Source: Paenibacillus eucommiae (lineage in GTDB: Bacteria; Bacillota; Bacilli; Paenibacillales; NBRC-103111). From it: a stretch of 64,000 nt of DNA. The notes beneath the pieces are model-generated. The model was not told where the DNA came from and did not search any database. It saw only the letters and a program-made list of their open reading frames with translations. Shown one piece after another: positions 1-8,658 of the stretch; position 1 is the stretch's first letter; each line of letters begins with the position of its first letter. The stretch is from contig NZ_JAGGLB010000015.1 in the NCBI RefSeq assembly GCF_017874215.1, forward strand, positions 124,001 to 188,000. Direction: 5' to 3'. Made by a program: the position numbers and the translations under genes.

Positions 1-142
1 TGGAATCTTTGGCATAAACCCAGGAGATCGCATTTACACATGGTGCACCTGTTTCATAATCCAGGGTGCTCAGAAGCAGGAATTTCTCCTTTTGCAGGAC
101 TGCGAACAATGGATTAGACAATTCTGTAATGAGTTCAGCCAA
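1..142 (-). CDS. Pyridoxamine 5'-phosphate oxidase family protein, N-terminal part (cut by window edge)
   Basis: The reading frame opens with a TTG at 140-142 and runs off the left edge, giving about 47 residues. A GGAGGTG ribosome site at 152-158 lies 9 bases before the TTG and decides this start. The visible protein begins MAELITELSNPLF and continues with a stretch (LLLSTLDYETGAP, then NAISWVYAK) typical of the first beta strands of small PNPOx-like flavin-binding split-barrel proteins. The substrate cannot be inferred, because the binding residues lie outside the window. The family call rests on the N-terminal pattern only. Confidence 0.6.
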   Translation of the reverse strand, partial: MAELITELSNPLFAVLQKEKFLLLSTLDYETGAPCVNAISWVYAKDS

Positions 143-244
143 TGATGCTTGCACCTCCTACAAAGTAAGTGATGAGCTAACTTACTCCCTCATTATAGCA
201 TATGCGCTAACAAGCATCCACCGTTATGTATACCAACATTTCCC

Positions 245-960
245 TTACTGTTCATTATATTTCGGATTGGAGAGAATATCCTCCAGCAGCTTTTCTGCAG
301 CTTCCCGGTCAAAAACTTTTTTCTTGATGACATCTTCGTGTTCATAGCAAATATAAATCATTTCATCATCTTTACTATCGATATAAAAATCAGTCAATCC
401 ATGATCCTCGGTTAATATTTGTTCGAAAAAACCCATTGTCGCTTGGGCCGCGTGATCGTCTGGCCTTGCCTCAGCCACGATAACCATCTGCAGCCAATTG
501 AAAAGCGCATCCTGCAATGTCACGTTTGGACACCGTCCTCCCGAAGTATAATGATGCTCCATCCCCGCTGCAGCCATTCTATGCAAATATGCTTCCAGCC
601 AAGCTGGGCATCTGTCCATAGGTCGCCTTTGTCTAAAAGCAGCAGTGCAGCAGCTTCCTCGTTCCTAAGCAGGCGATCGAGGAAAGCCTCACCGCAATGG
701 GATAAATGCAGCGGCTCGCCATTAAATATCAGCTCGCCTGCCTCGCTCAAATCAAGCTGCACATCCATATTGGATCCGCATAATTCCTCATCATCGCTAA
801 GCAGCAGATCCGCTTTGAAGAGGGGCAGCAGCCTGGGATGAAGGCCATGCATCATCTGTCTGAATGCTTCGAACTCCCCGAGTGGCTGTCCAAGTATTCT
901 TTCAGCCCCTAAGCGCAAAGGAGACCGCCCCAAAACAGGTGTGAGCCAATATCTAGGCAT
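245..960 (-). pseudogene. Unknown protein split by a frameshift (two overlapping frames)
   Basis: Two minus-strand frames overlap: 520-960 (146 codons from ATG at 960) and 245-619 (124 codons). Near position 600 the upstream frame reads DLWTDAQLGW and then continues into unrelated-looking sequence, while the downstream frame continues naturally with WLEAYLHRMAAAG. Joining them there needs one base to be missing and would give a single protein of about 238 residues. The second part is acidic and contains a cysteine-containing YTSGGRCPNVTLQDALFNW segment. I do not recognise the family. It follows ylaH with a 23-base gap, so it probably belongs to that transcription unit. It could be a genuine broken gene, a sequencing error, or two overlapping genes; the first two seem more likely. 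Confidence 0.5.
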
Positions 961-983
961 GTCTTAACGCCCCGTTCCCCCGA

Positions 984-1268
984 TTATTCTGAGGACGATT
1001 TACGTCCGCTTCGTTTTTCAATAAAATAGCGCACCCTTACGAGCAGCATCAGAAAGATTGCTATGGCCAGACAAAGTATAATCGGAAGCCCCGCTAATTG
1101 AAAAAAAAGCAGCATCAAGGAGCCGATGCCCATAAGCACATATACAAGCAAAGCCTTCAATACAGGTAGTCTGCGTGTACGAAATACTTTGTTATACACA
1201 TAGGAAAGAAATATGAAGATCAAAATATACGTTATGATTACATGATCAGCAAACCACTCATTCAACAT
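984..1268 (-). CDS. ylaH: YlaH-like small membrane protein
   Basis: A 94-residue protein beginning MLNEWFADHVI. The frame extends further upstream, but an AGGTGG ribosome site 9 bases before the ATG at 1268 decides this start. It has about three hydrophobic segments (residues near 9-24, 35-54 and 55-75) and a basic C-terminal tail (RYFIEKRSGRK). In Bacillus the ylaH gene also directly follows typA, and this arrangement supports the name. Function is unknown in the family. Confidence 0.65.
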   Translation of the reverse strand: MLNEWFADHVIITYILIFIFLSYVYNKVFRTRRLPVLKALLVYVLMGIGSLMLLFFQLAGLPIILCLAIAIFLMLLVRVRYFIEKRSGRKSSSE

Positions 1269-1300
1269 GAAATGATGCCACCTTTCAAATATAGGGAAAA

Positions 1301-1333
1301 GGGAAATGCAGCTAGGCTTTCTCCGCATTTCCC
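1301..1333 (-). terminator. Hairpin after typA
   Basis: Perfect 9-bp arms GGGAAATGC (1301-1309) and GCATTTCCC (1325-1333) lie just after the typA stop. On the minus strand the stem is followed by a short TTTTCCC tract, so it may act as a weak or partial terminator before ylaH. Confidence 0.6.
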
Positions 1334-1343
1334 TTAACTTGCT

Positions 1344-3185
1344 TTAAACTGTTGATTCAGCCGTTTTACGATGCTTCTCTGCACGCTCACGCTCACTTTT
1401 ATTTAAAAGCTTTTTGCGTATACGCACAGATTTCGGAGTAATCTCACATAATTCATCGTCATTCAAATATTCAAGCGCCTGCTCCAAAGAATGTGAGCGT
1501 GGAGTTTTCATCTTCACGGTTTCTTCTTTGTTTGCAGAGCGGATATTATTCACTTGCTTTTCTTTACATATATTAACAATAATGTCGTTATCGCGATTAT
1601 GCTCACCAACGACCATACCTTCATAAATCTCTGCTCCCGGGTACAGGAACATAATGCCGCGGTCTTCAACGGAAAGAATTCCGTAAAGAGTACAAGTGCC
1701 AGTTTCGCTTGAAACCAATACGCCTTCATGACGGCCGCCTACACCAGCGCCTTGATAAGGACCATAGCTGTCAAAGGCATGGTTCATGATGCCGTAACCG
1801 CGAGTAAGTGTCAGGAAGTTCGTTCTGTAACCAATAAGACCTCTTGCCGGAATATTGAACTCGAGTCTAACGTTCCCGCTTCCGTTATTGATCATGTTGA
1901 CCATCTCTGCTTTGCGAGTGCCGAGACTCTCCATTACAGCACCCATGCTATCTTCAGGTACGTCAATGATAAGATGCTCAATTGGCTCCATCTTTTGTCC
2001 GTCAATAACACGGATGATAACCTCAGGTTTGGAAACCTGCAGTTCAAAGCCTTCACGACGCATATTCTCGATCAGGATGCCTAAATGCAGCTCTCCACGA
2101 CCTGAAACAACAAACGCATCCGGGCTATCTGTGTCCTCAACCCGCAGGCTGACGTCCGTTTCCAGCTCTTTATACAAGCGCTCGCGGATTTTACGGGAAG
2201 TAACCCATTTACCTTCACGACCGGCAAAAGGACTGTTATTAACTAGAAAAGTCATCTGCAGCGTTGGCTCATCGATTTTGAGAACCGGCAGCGCCTCTGG
2301 GTTGGCAGGATCTGCAATCGTCTCACCAATGTTAATATCCTTGATGCCTGATATAGCAATGATGTCTCCTGCGCCTGCTTCCTCGATCTCAATTCTCTTC
2401 AGCCCCGAGAAGCCGAACAGTTTCTCGATTCTAGCTTGCTTCATACCGCCCTCGCGCGTCATTACGGCGACCGATTGGCCTTGGCGAATTTTACCGCGGT
2501 TCACACGTCCAACTGCGATACGGCCCAAATATTCGTTGTAATCCATTAATGTAACTAGGAATTGCAGCGGATCTTCCAAGCTTTCTGTTGGAGCAGGAAT
2601 GTGCTCGACAATCGTTTCATAAATAGCAGCCATGTTCTCACCTTGCTGATCGGGATCCAAACTGGAGGTTCCCTGTAGCGCAGATGCGTACACAACATGA
2701 AAGTCAAGTTGTTCATCTGTGGCGCCAAGCTCAATAAACAAATCCAATACCTCGTCTACGACTTCAGAAGGACGCGCATTAGGACGGTCGATTTTGTTCA
2801 AAACGACAACCGGACTAAGGTTCTGCTCCAACGCTTTGCGCAAAACGAATTTGGTTTGTGGCATTGTGCCTTCGAAAGCATCGACAACCAACAGTACTCC
2901 GTCAACCATCTTCATAATCCGTTCCACTTCTCCGCCGAAATCGGCATGACCAGGAGTATCCAGAATATTAATCAGATTGTCTTTATAGTGAATAGCCGTG
3001 TTTTTGGCCAAAATGGTAATACCGCGCTCCCTTTCCAAGTCATTGGAATCCATCGCTCTTTCCTGGATGGCTTCATTCTCACGGAATGTTCCTGATTGTT
3101 GAAGAAGCTTATCTACCAACGTTGTTTTCCCATGGTCAACGTGGGCGATAATAGCAATATTACGAATTTTCTCTCTTGCATGCAT
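1344..3185 (-). CDS. typA: Translational GTPase TypA/BipA
   Basis: A ribosome-associated GTPase involved in 50S assembly and stress adaptation. The start is placed at the ATG at 3185 (MHAREKIRNIAIIAHVDHGK), giving 613 residues, the usual family length; the frame runs 50 codons further upstream but those residues are not family-like, and a GAGAGGG site precedes the chosen ATG. G1 motif AHVDHGKTT is at residues 14-22, RERGITI near 52-58 (switch I), DTPGH at 76-80 and NKID at 130-133. The EF-Tu-like domain, EF-G III/V-like domains and the TypA C-terminal domain follow. It stands upstream of ylaH as in Bacillus. Confidence 0.97.
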   Translation of the reverse strand: MHAREKIRNIAIIAHVDHGKTTLVDKLLQQSGTFRENEAIQERAMDSNDLERERGITILAKNTAIHYKDNLINILDTPGHADFGGEVERIMKMVDGVLLVVDAFEGTMPQTKFVLRKALEQNLSPVVVLNKIDRPNARPSEVVDEVLDLFIELGATDEQLDFHVVYASALQGTSSLDPDQQGENMAAIYETIVEHIPAPTESLEDPLQFLVTLMDYNEYLGRIAVGRVNRGKIRQGQSVAVMTREGGMKQARIEKLFGFSGLKRIEIEEAGAGDIIAISGIKDINIGETIADPANPEALPVLKIDEPTLQMTFLVNNSPFAGREGKWVTSRKIRERLYKELETDVSLRVEDTDSPDAFVVSGRGELHLGILIENMRREGFELQVSKPEVIIRVIDGQKMEPIEHLIIDVPEDSMGAVMESLGTRKAEMVNMINNGSGNVRLEFNIPARGLIGYRTNFLTLTRGYGIMNHAFDSYGPYQGAGVGGRHEGVLVSSETGTCTLYGILSVEDRGIMFLYPGAEIYEGMVVGEHNRDNDIIVNICKEKQVNNIRSANKEETVKMKTPRSHSLEQALEYLNDDELCEITPKSVRIRKKLLNKSERERAEKHRKTAESTV

Positions 3186-3237
3186 GATGTTCAAAACCCT
3201 CTCTACCGATAAAATTTCTTCTTCATCCACAAAACAA

Positions 3238-3261
3238 GCGTCGGACAAAAAGCGCCGACGC
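3238..3261 (-). terminator. GC-rich hairpin between the upstream membrane protein gene and typA
   Basis: Perfect 7-bp arms GCGTCGG (3238-3244) and CCGACGC (3255-3261) are followed on the minus strand by TTGTTTTG. It can terminate the membrane-protein transcript or lie in the typA leader. Confidence 0.5.
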
Positions 3262-3368
3262 CTGACATTTTCTTTTATTATATGTCCAAAGCTTGAAAAA
3301 TGCAAGGAAAGTTGGCCTCTTTTCAAAAAATTCATATTATTTTCTTCTGGAAAAAGCTTAGAAAACGC

Positions 3369-3851
3369 TTACCAGGCCCTTGGTTTACGTATAATCATGA
3401 ATACTCCGGCAAGCACTAAGAGAAGCGCAAGTAAATAAATGCCGATCTTAAACAAGAGCATAAGTCCCAAAAACGCAGCAGCGATAACAGCAAGCACAAT
3501 CGATGCCGTAAGTAGTCCCCTCTCACTTTGCCGGTCAAACATGTACAGCTCGTACAGACCTACAGCTATACCGAATATAAACCCCGGCCATAGAAAGCTC
3601 ATACTGTTCCATCCAAAAAGATTGCAAAAGAAAAACATCAAAGCGTATATAATCAGCATGCCTCCAGGAACCAGTACAACGGAAGGAAGTACCCGATTAA
3701 AATAAAACAAATGCAGCAGCACACCTGGTATTAGAATAAATAAAGGCCATAACATAGCGCCTAAAAAGTGAAACACGCCAAGCTTCCCAAACAGAAGTAC
3801 AATCGCCACTGCGATCAGCACAATTCCGATGGAGTAATTATTTCTCGACAT
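3369..3851 (-). CDS. Multi-pass membrane protein, LiaF/DUF5668-like transmembrane region
   Basis: A 160-residue protein of almost entirely hydrophobic segments (five or six predicted helices), ending with a basic IIRKPRAW. The start at 3851 (MSRNNYSIG) is chosen because GGGAGG lies 7 bases before it; an upstream in-frame ATG at 3875 has no such site. The order of short helices with a WP...PG turn resembles the transmembrane domain found at the front of LiaF-type envelope-stress proteins, but the C-terminal beta-rich LiaF domain is absent. Function is unknown; the similarity is my reading of the pattern only. Confidence 0.6.
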   Translation of the reverse strand: MSRNNYSIGIVLIAVAIVLLFGKLGVFHFLGAMLWPLFILIPGVLLHLFYFNRVLPSVVLVPGGMLIIYALMFFFCNLFGWNSMSFLWPGFIFGIAVGLYELYMFDRQSERGLLTASIVLAVIAAAFLGLMLLFKIGIYLLALLLVLAGVFMIIRKPRAW

Positions 3852-4007
3852 CCGAATTCCTCCCTTTATCGACACTTACCACCTTTATATTATCCCAACT
3901 CACAAAAAAATGCTAGGCAAAGCGAATGAACACAAAACAAGATTCAATTTTATATACAAAAAAACCGTTCCCCTGACTGATCAGCGAAGCGGCTTTCCAT
4001 GTATGCT

Positions 4008-4673
4008 TTATCTATACCTCGCCTTGAGCGCTTTGCCGCCAAACCCTGCTCCAAGCACCAACAGTGTAGCGGCAATAGGAATTCCGGCATGCAGCAGCTT
4101 GTTATCCTGCAGAAACCACTCGATCATCTTATCATCCTGAATGAACATTTCTCCCGCCGTATATCCTAGTATTCCAGCACCCAGATAAACCAGAACCGGA
4201 TATTGGTTCAGAAGGCTTACAACTAGCGAACTACCCCAGATAATAACAGGGATGCTTAGGCCAATCCCAAGAATAATAACAGTCGGATTGCCATTTCCTT
4301 TGGCCGCAATTGCCAATACGTTATCGAGACTCATAATAAAATCTGCGGTAATAATCGTTCGAATTGCTTTTCCCAGCGTTGAAGCTTCTTTAATGTGGGA
4401 ATGGTTGTCGTCGTCGGTGAGCAGCTTGATGGCAATCCAGAATAACAAAATCGAGCCTGCCGCTTGAATAAATGGAATTCCCAGCATTTTCACGGCGACA
4501 AGGGTTAGTACCAAACGCAATGCAATAGCCCCAAAAGCCCCCCACCATATGGCCTGCTTCCGCTGCTGAAGCGGGAGATTTTTGCTGGCCATGGCAATGA
4601 CCACTGCATTATCGCCGCTTAATACAATATTAATTAACATAATTTGCATAAATAAGATGAGCTCGTCCAGCAT
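4008..4673 (-). CDS. TerC family integral membrane protein (YjbE/YkoY type)
   Basis: A 221-residue protein with about seven membrane segments. Paired acidic membrane motifs SGDNAVVIAM (residues 19-28) and MSLDNVLAIAA (near 113) are the signature of TerC proteins, which in Bacillus act in manganese export to exoenzymes and in metal homeostasis. GGGAGG lies 9 bases before the ATG. The upstream gap to thiI is only about 55 bases, too short for a yybP-ykoY manganese riboswitch, so this copy is not obviously riboswitch-controlled. Metal specificity is inferred from the family. Confidence 0.88.
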   Translation of the reverse strand: MLDELILFMQIMLINIVLSGDNAVVIAMASKNLPLQQRKQAIWWGAFGAIALRLVLTLVAVKMLGIPFIQAAGSILLFWIAIKLLTDDDNHSHIKEASTLGKAIRTIITADFIMSLDNVLAIAAKGNGNPTVIILGIGLSIPVIIWGSSLVVSLLNQYPVLVYLGAGILGYTAGEMFIQDDKMIEWFLQDNKLLHAGIPIAATLLVLGAGFGGKALKARYR

Positions 4674-4727
4674 ACACGCATGCCTCCCGATAAACCAAAT
4701 GCAGGAGCAGCACCTATGGTTTCCTCA

Positions 4728-5933
4728 TCAGAATAAATGCTCGTCAGCCTCGTCCTTATCATCTATCCGGATCACTATAGTTTCCGTAAGACGGATCGCT
4801 TCCGCCTCCAATTGCGGCAGGAAATCCATTTGCTCCTCGACTTTCTCGACAACGCGCAAATTTGGATTCGTGCTTGGGTTGTCTGGCAGGAACAAGGTGC
4901 AGCAATCTTCATAAGGAAGGTTGGAAATCTCAAACGTCTCAATTTGCCGGGCAAGACGGACAATCTCCTTCTTGTCCAACATCATAACAGGCTGCAGAAT
5001 AGGCAGCGTCACGGACCTGCCTATAGCATTTAAGCTCGGCAGAGTCTGGCTGGCAACCTGGCCAAGGCTCTCTCCTGTAACAAGCGCCAGAAGCTCCTCA
5101 CGCTGCGCTACCTTCTCAGCAATCCGGTACATCGCTCTGCGCATAATCGTGACAAGCAAATTATCCTTATATACCCCATGAATCGAAGTTTGTACCTCCG
5201 TAAACGGAACCAGATGCAGCTTGATGGAATTCGTATAAGCAGAAAGCTTGCGGGTCAGATCGATAACTTTTTGCTTGGCTCGTTCGCTCGTATAAGGATA
5301 GCTATGGAAATGGATCGCTTCCAGTTCCAGCCCTTTACGCATAGCGAGCCAGCCAGCAACAGGGCTATCAATACCGCCAGAGAGCAGCAGAAGTGCTTTG
5401 CCGCTGCTGCCATGCGGAAATCCTCCAGCACCGTCAATTACTTGCATGTACAGCAGTGCCTGCTGTTCCCGCAGCTCAATACGCAATTCAACCTCTGGCT
5501 GATGGACGTCCACCTTTAATCCCGGGCATGCCTGCAGCACATATCCACCTACCAAATAATTCATTTGCTGGGTATCATAAGGAAAGTCTTTGTTCACTCT
5601 GCGCACGCTCACCTTGAACGTTTTGGGGATTTGCGGCAAAGCTTGCATCATGCCAAGAGCCTGCTCACGAATCACTTCCAATTCAAGCGGGACATGAAAT
5701 GCCGGACTGTAAGAAGTTAAGCCGAACACTTTGTTGAGAGATGATGAAATTTGATCATAGGGTGCTCCCCCTATCTCCACATATACGCGGCCAAACTCTT
5801 GTTTATACCTTAAATCTGGAAAAGCTGCTAAAGACTTGCGTATTTGTGCCATGACGCTTTTCTCGAAACGACCGCGGTTCCTGCCTTTTAACGTCAGTTC
5901 GCCCAATCTTAAAATAAGACAATCAGGATTCAT
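4728..5933 (-). CDS. thiI: tRNA 4-thiouridine sulfurtransferase ThiI
   Basis: Makes 4-thiouridine at position 8 of tRNA using persulfide sulfur and ATP, and can supply sulfur for thiamine thiazole. It has 401 residues: an N-terminal ferredoxin-like domain, a THUMP domain (about 60-165), then the PP-loop SGGIDSP at 185-191. It lacks the C-terminal rhodanese domain of the enterobacterial enzyme, as is usual in Bacillus, where a dedicated cysteine desulfurase delivers the sulfur. Its start codon overlaps the end of the cysteine desulfurase gene by 4 bases, so the pair is translationally coupled. Confidence 0.96.
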   Translation of the reverse strand: MNPDCLILRLGELTLKGRNRGRFEKSVMAQIRKSLAAFPDLRYKQEFGRVYVEIGGAPYDQISSSLNKVFGLTSYSPAFHVPLELEVIREQALGMMQALPQIPKTFKVSVRRVNKDFPYDTQQMNYLVGGYVLQACPGLKVDVHQPEVELRIELREQQALLYMQVIDGAGGFPHGSSGKALLLLSGGIDSPVAGWLAMRKGLELEAIHFHSYPYTSERAKQKVIDLTRKLSAYTNSIKLHLVPFTEVQTSIHGVYKDNLLVTIMRRAMYRIAEKVAQREELLALVTGESLGQVASQTLPSLNAIGRSVTLPILQPVMMLDKKEIVRLARQIETFEISNLPYEDCCTLFLPDNPSTNPNLRVVEKVEEQMDFLPQLEAEAIRLTETIVIRIDDKDEADEHLF

Positions 5934-7111
5934 CGGCGTCTCCCCCTTCCAACTTCATATTTATGTTGAGCGGGTGCCAACATCTTAACAACCCGTTGCA
6001 ATGCATCTATAAACGTCTGAGCGTCCCTCTCCGTCTCATTGCCAGAAAAACTTACTCTAAGACCACTTGAAGCCTGACTCGGCTCATAACCCATTGCAAG
6101 CAGCACCTTGCTTGGCTCCTTATTGCCGGCAGCGCAGGCAGATTTCGTAGAAATATAAATTTCAGACTGCTCCAACGCATGTACGATTACCTCAGCCTTC
6201 GTGCCAGGATACATGAAATGTACAATATGTGGTGCCATATCTCCAACTATTGCCGACCCGCTCACCGTTAGTCCAGGAATCGCTGCTATCCCATCCACAA
6301 GCAGTTGGCGTATCCGATACATTCGTTCCAAGTCTGTGTCCCGCCGCTCCATAGACATCCGCAGCGCCTTCGCCATCCCGACAATCAGCGGTACATTTTC
6401 CGTACCTGAGCGCATACCGTGTTGCTGGCCTCCTCCAACAAGCTGCGGCTGAAGCTGGATGCCTTCACGACAATAAAGAAAGCCGATTCCCTTCGGACCC
6501 CCAAATTTGTGCGCAGAGGCGCTTAGCAAATCAATCCCGGCTTCCCTAGGAAGAAGCGGAAGCTTAGTAATGCTTTGAATTGCATCCACATGGAATTTGA
6601 TTTGTGGATAGGCTGCTAGCAGCTTCCCAATCTCTGCTATCGGCTGAACTCTGCCCATCTCATTGTTCACATGAATCAGACTGACTAAGATCGTATCTTC
6701 GCAAATCGCTTCTTTTAACGCGTCTATAAGGACCAATCCGGTTTCATCAACCGGCAAATAAGTCACTTTAAAGCCCTGAGATTCTAGCTCAGCGAAAGCT
6801 TGAGCTGAGGAAGGATGCTCGATTTGACTGGTGATCAAATGCCGTCCTCTTCTTTGTGCCAACTGGGCATAGCCTTTAATCGCCAAATTATTGCTTTCCG
6901 TTCCGCCTGAGGTGCAAATAATTTCCTTTTCGGAACTTACCTGCAATATTTCAGCTATCCCCTTTTTCGCCCTTTGCATAAGACGCTCCGCCTGGACACC
7001 AAGCCGATGGATAGAAGAAGGATTGCCCCAATGGCGTCTCATCACCTCTGCTATCGAATCTATGACCTCCTCGTAAGGCGGAGTCGTGGCAGCATAATCG
7101 AGATACAGCAT
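5930..7111 (-). CDS. Cysteine desulfurase, NifS/IscS-like, ThiI partner
   Basis: A PLP enzyme that takes sulfur from cysteine to give alanine and a protein persulfide. It has 393 residues. PLP-anchoring Lys202 is in SAHKFGGPKG, the cofactor-stacking His is near residue 99 in SQIEHPSS, and the catalytic Cys326 is in STKSACAAGN. Overlap with thiI matches the Bacillus nifZ-thiI pair, so the sulfur is probably for tRNA thiolation. About 100 bases upstream of its start a 12-bp tandem array begins. Confidence 0.95.
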   Translation of the reverse strand: MLYLDYAATTPPYEEVIDSIAEVMRRHWGNPSSIHRLGVQAERLMQRAKKGIAEILQVSSEKEIICTSGGTESNNLAIKGYAQLAQRRGRHLITSQIEHPSSAQAFAELESQGFKVTYLPVDETGLVLIDALKEAICEDTILVSLIHVNNEMGRVQPIAEIGKLLAAYPQIKFHVDAIQSITKLPLLPREAGIDLLSASAHKFGGPKGIGFLYCREGIQLQPQLVGGGQQHGMRSGTENVPLIVGMAKALRMSMERRDTDLERMYRIRQLLVDGIAAIPGLTVSGSAIVGDMAPHIVHFMYPGTKAEVIVHALEQSEIYISTKSACAAGNKEPSKVLLAMGYEPSQASSGLRVSFSGNETERDAQTFIDALQRVVKMLAPAQHKYEVGRGRRR

Positions 7112-7162
7112 AATAATTCTAAATTCCTTTCACAAATAAATTGATAACTGATCACCGAAGTA

Positions 7163-7272
7163 CAGATCAAACTATAGATCCAACCACATATCTAACTATA
7201 GATCTAAATACAGATCTAAAAACAGATCTAAATACAGATCTAAATACAGATCTAAATACAGATCTAAATACA
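7163..7272. repeat. 12-bp tandem array, unit CAGATCTAAATA
   Basis: Five near-identical units run from 7211 to 7270 (one carries TAAAAA in place of TAAATA), preceded by a TAGATCTAAATA unit at 7199-7210 and by more degraded units from about 7163; degraded traces continue to about 7310. Each unit carries the palindrome AGATCT, so the array is rich in GATC sites. It lies in the upstream region of the cysteine desulfurase-thiI operon. Nothing coding was seen here. Confidence 0.85.
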
Positions 7273-7627
7273 AATTGAATCACAAATCAAACTACATCAA
7301 ATTACAAATCTAATCTTAATTAAAGCTTAAAACCGTGTGCAACTCAAGCAATTGAAAAGAAAAACGCTTTGCGGTGCTTATTGAGGTGCTCTTTGAGGAG
7401 TGTGTTCGTGACCTGAGTGCGTCGCACAGGGAATGGATTTGGGCTTCAGCCGCTGTTAAAAATGTATTTTTCTTAATTAGACTTTGGCGGTAGAAACCCA
7501 TCTTTAAATGCGTACGCTAACGCTCTTCCACCAACACCCGCTCCCTACCAGCTAAGTAGTGTAAGAACACCAAGCTCAAGCGGACAGCCAGTAAGGTGTT
7601 TTCTCCTCATTGGAGGAAACTCCCTAA

Positions 7628-7864
7628 CGGGCAAAGGTGCTGGAATGAAGAACTGAGAGGAACTGCTACTTTAACGATGTTTTTCATCGCTAAAAGCACC
7701 AGATCACCCCACAACCATACTTTAACAATGAATAACATCATTAAAATCCCTTTTAGCCCCCAGATGAGGCCATCCGTCCTCTTTTAACGATGAAAATCAT
7801 CATTAAAGTGGCTGATTACCGGAAAACCCTTGCTTTAACGATGAAAAACATCGTTATGTGAAGC
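7628..7864 (+). repeat. Four-palindrome intergenic element, copy 1
   Basis: Four imperfect palindromes, consensus arms TTTAACGATG and CATCGTTAAA around a 5-base A- or T-run, at 7670-7694, 7721-7745, 7783-7807 and 7834-7858. First to last base spans 189 bp. The first palindrome has a T loop, the other three have A-rich loops. Copies 2 (17111-17339) and 3 (33751-33954) keep the same order, spacing and spacer words (for example CATCCG, GGAAA, GCTTTA). Its left flank also shares CGGGCAAAGGTGCT with copy 2. Confidence 0.85.
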
Positions 7865-7948
7865 ATACGCTCATTTTGTGGGGGGCGGACCACTAAAACG
7901 AAAAGGACTGGGGCCGTTCAGACGATGACAGATCCAATTCCAAGCAGC

Positions 7949-8136
7949 TTACGGACACATGAGATACGCTATTTATGACAAATAGGGTCCTTTGGGGATC
8001 GCTACGGACATCAGATACCTTATTCGCCTTATCTTGAGGTTTTAGAGCTCCTTTTGATTCAAATAGCGGATCTGAGGTCCGTAAGCTTCCCAAAATAGGG
8101 AAATTTGAAACAAATAACGGCCCTCATGTCCGTAAT
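7949..8136. repeat. Cluster of four TACGGACAT-type repeats, two direct and two inverted
   Basis: Units of about 25 bp with the pattern TACGGACATnAGATnCnnTATT occur at 7949-7974 and 8002-8025 in plus orientation and at 8060-8085 and 8111-8136 in minus orientation. The inverted pairs could form a large cruciform or RNA fold. It is a non-coding cluster between the four-palindrome element and a terminator. Confidence 0.7.
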
Positions 8137-8302
8137 GCTTGACATTCCCCTTCTGCCACTACTTTGCCACCTACTTTGTCACCTACTCTGCCCCCATACT
8201 TCAGACTTCTTCCAAATTTTTTTATAAGGTATCCCTGTTTCATCCTTTAGTGCCTTCATAGGCCTTCATCGCTATAAAGCACCTTACACTTTTTTATCTG
8301 TA

Positions 8303-8345
8303 AAAAAAGCCGTTCCCACTTAAAAGAAAGAGGGAGCCGGCTTTT
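8303..8345 (-). terminator. Terminator downstream of the transglycosylase region
   Basis: Stem AGCCGTTCCC / GGGAGCCGGCT (one mismatch) with a T-run on the minus strand after the stem, and AAAA before it. It would stop transcripts arriving from the transglycosylase gene. Confidence 0.7.
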
Positions 8346-8472
8346 CATATATTAACTAGTATAGCACCGTTAAAGCACACATCCGCTTGAACAGCTGCTT
8401 TAAACCCAGAAAGAAAAATCCTTGCCGGCTGTCCGTTTGATTATCGCTTGTTCTGCACTATGTATGCTGAGA

Positions 8473-8596
8473 GAGGGAAGGACTGTGGGTGGAAAAGCGA
8501 TAGCGTCCGCATTTAAAGATTTGTTCCAACCCCCATATCCATTCCATTCAAGGGAACAAATCTTTAACAGCGGTTGGAGCCCACAGTCCTTCCCTC
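8473..8596. repeat. Nested long inverted repeat (strong hairpin element)
   Basis: Outer perfect 17-bp arms lie at 8473-8489 and 8580-8596 (GAGGGAAGGACTGTGGG and its complement). Inside them are perfect 15-bp arms at 8513-8527 and 8553-8567 (TTAAAGATTTGTTCC and its complement) around a 25-base loop. The two stems are separated by an asymmetric internal loop. It lies 60 bases after the transglycosylase stop. This looks like a mobile palindromic unit or a structured RNA. Confidence 0.85.
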
Positions 8597-8658
8597 CCCC
8601 ATGCAACCAGGTAATGAACAAGCACCTCAAAGGACGCCGCAAGGCAAATTTTCTTGAA

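Noticed and set aside
4674..4727. Possible manganese riboswitch before the TerC gene
   Set aside because: Only about 55 bases separate it from thiI, too short for the aptamer.
8400..8642. Minus-strand ORF of 80 codons over the nested inverted repeat
   Set aside because: The ORF is explained by the palindrome and has no ribosome site.
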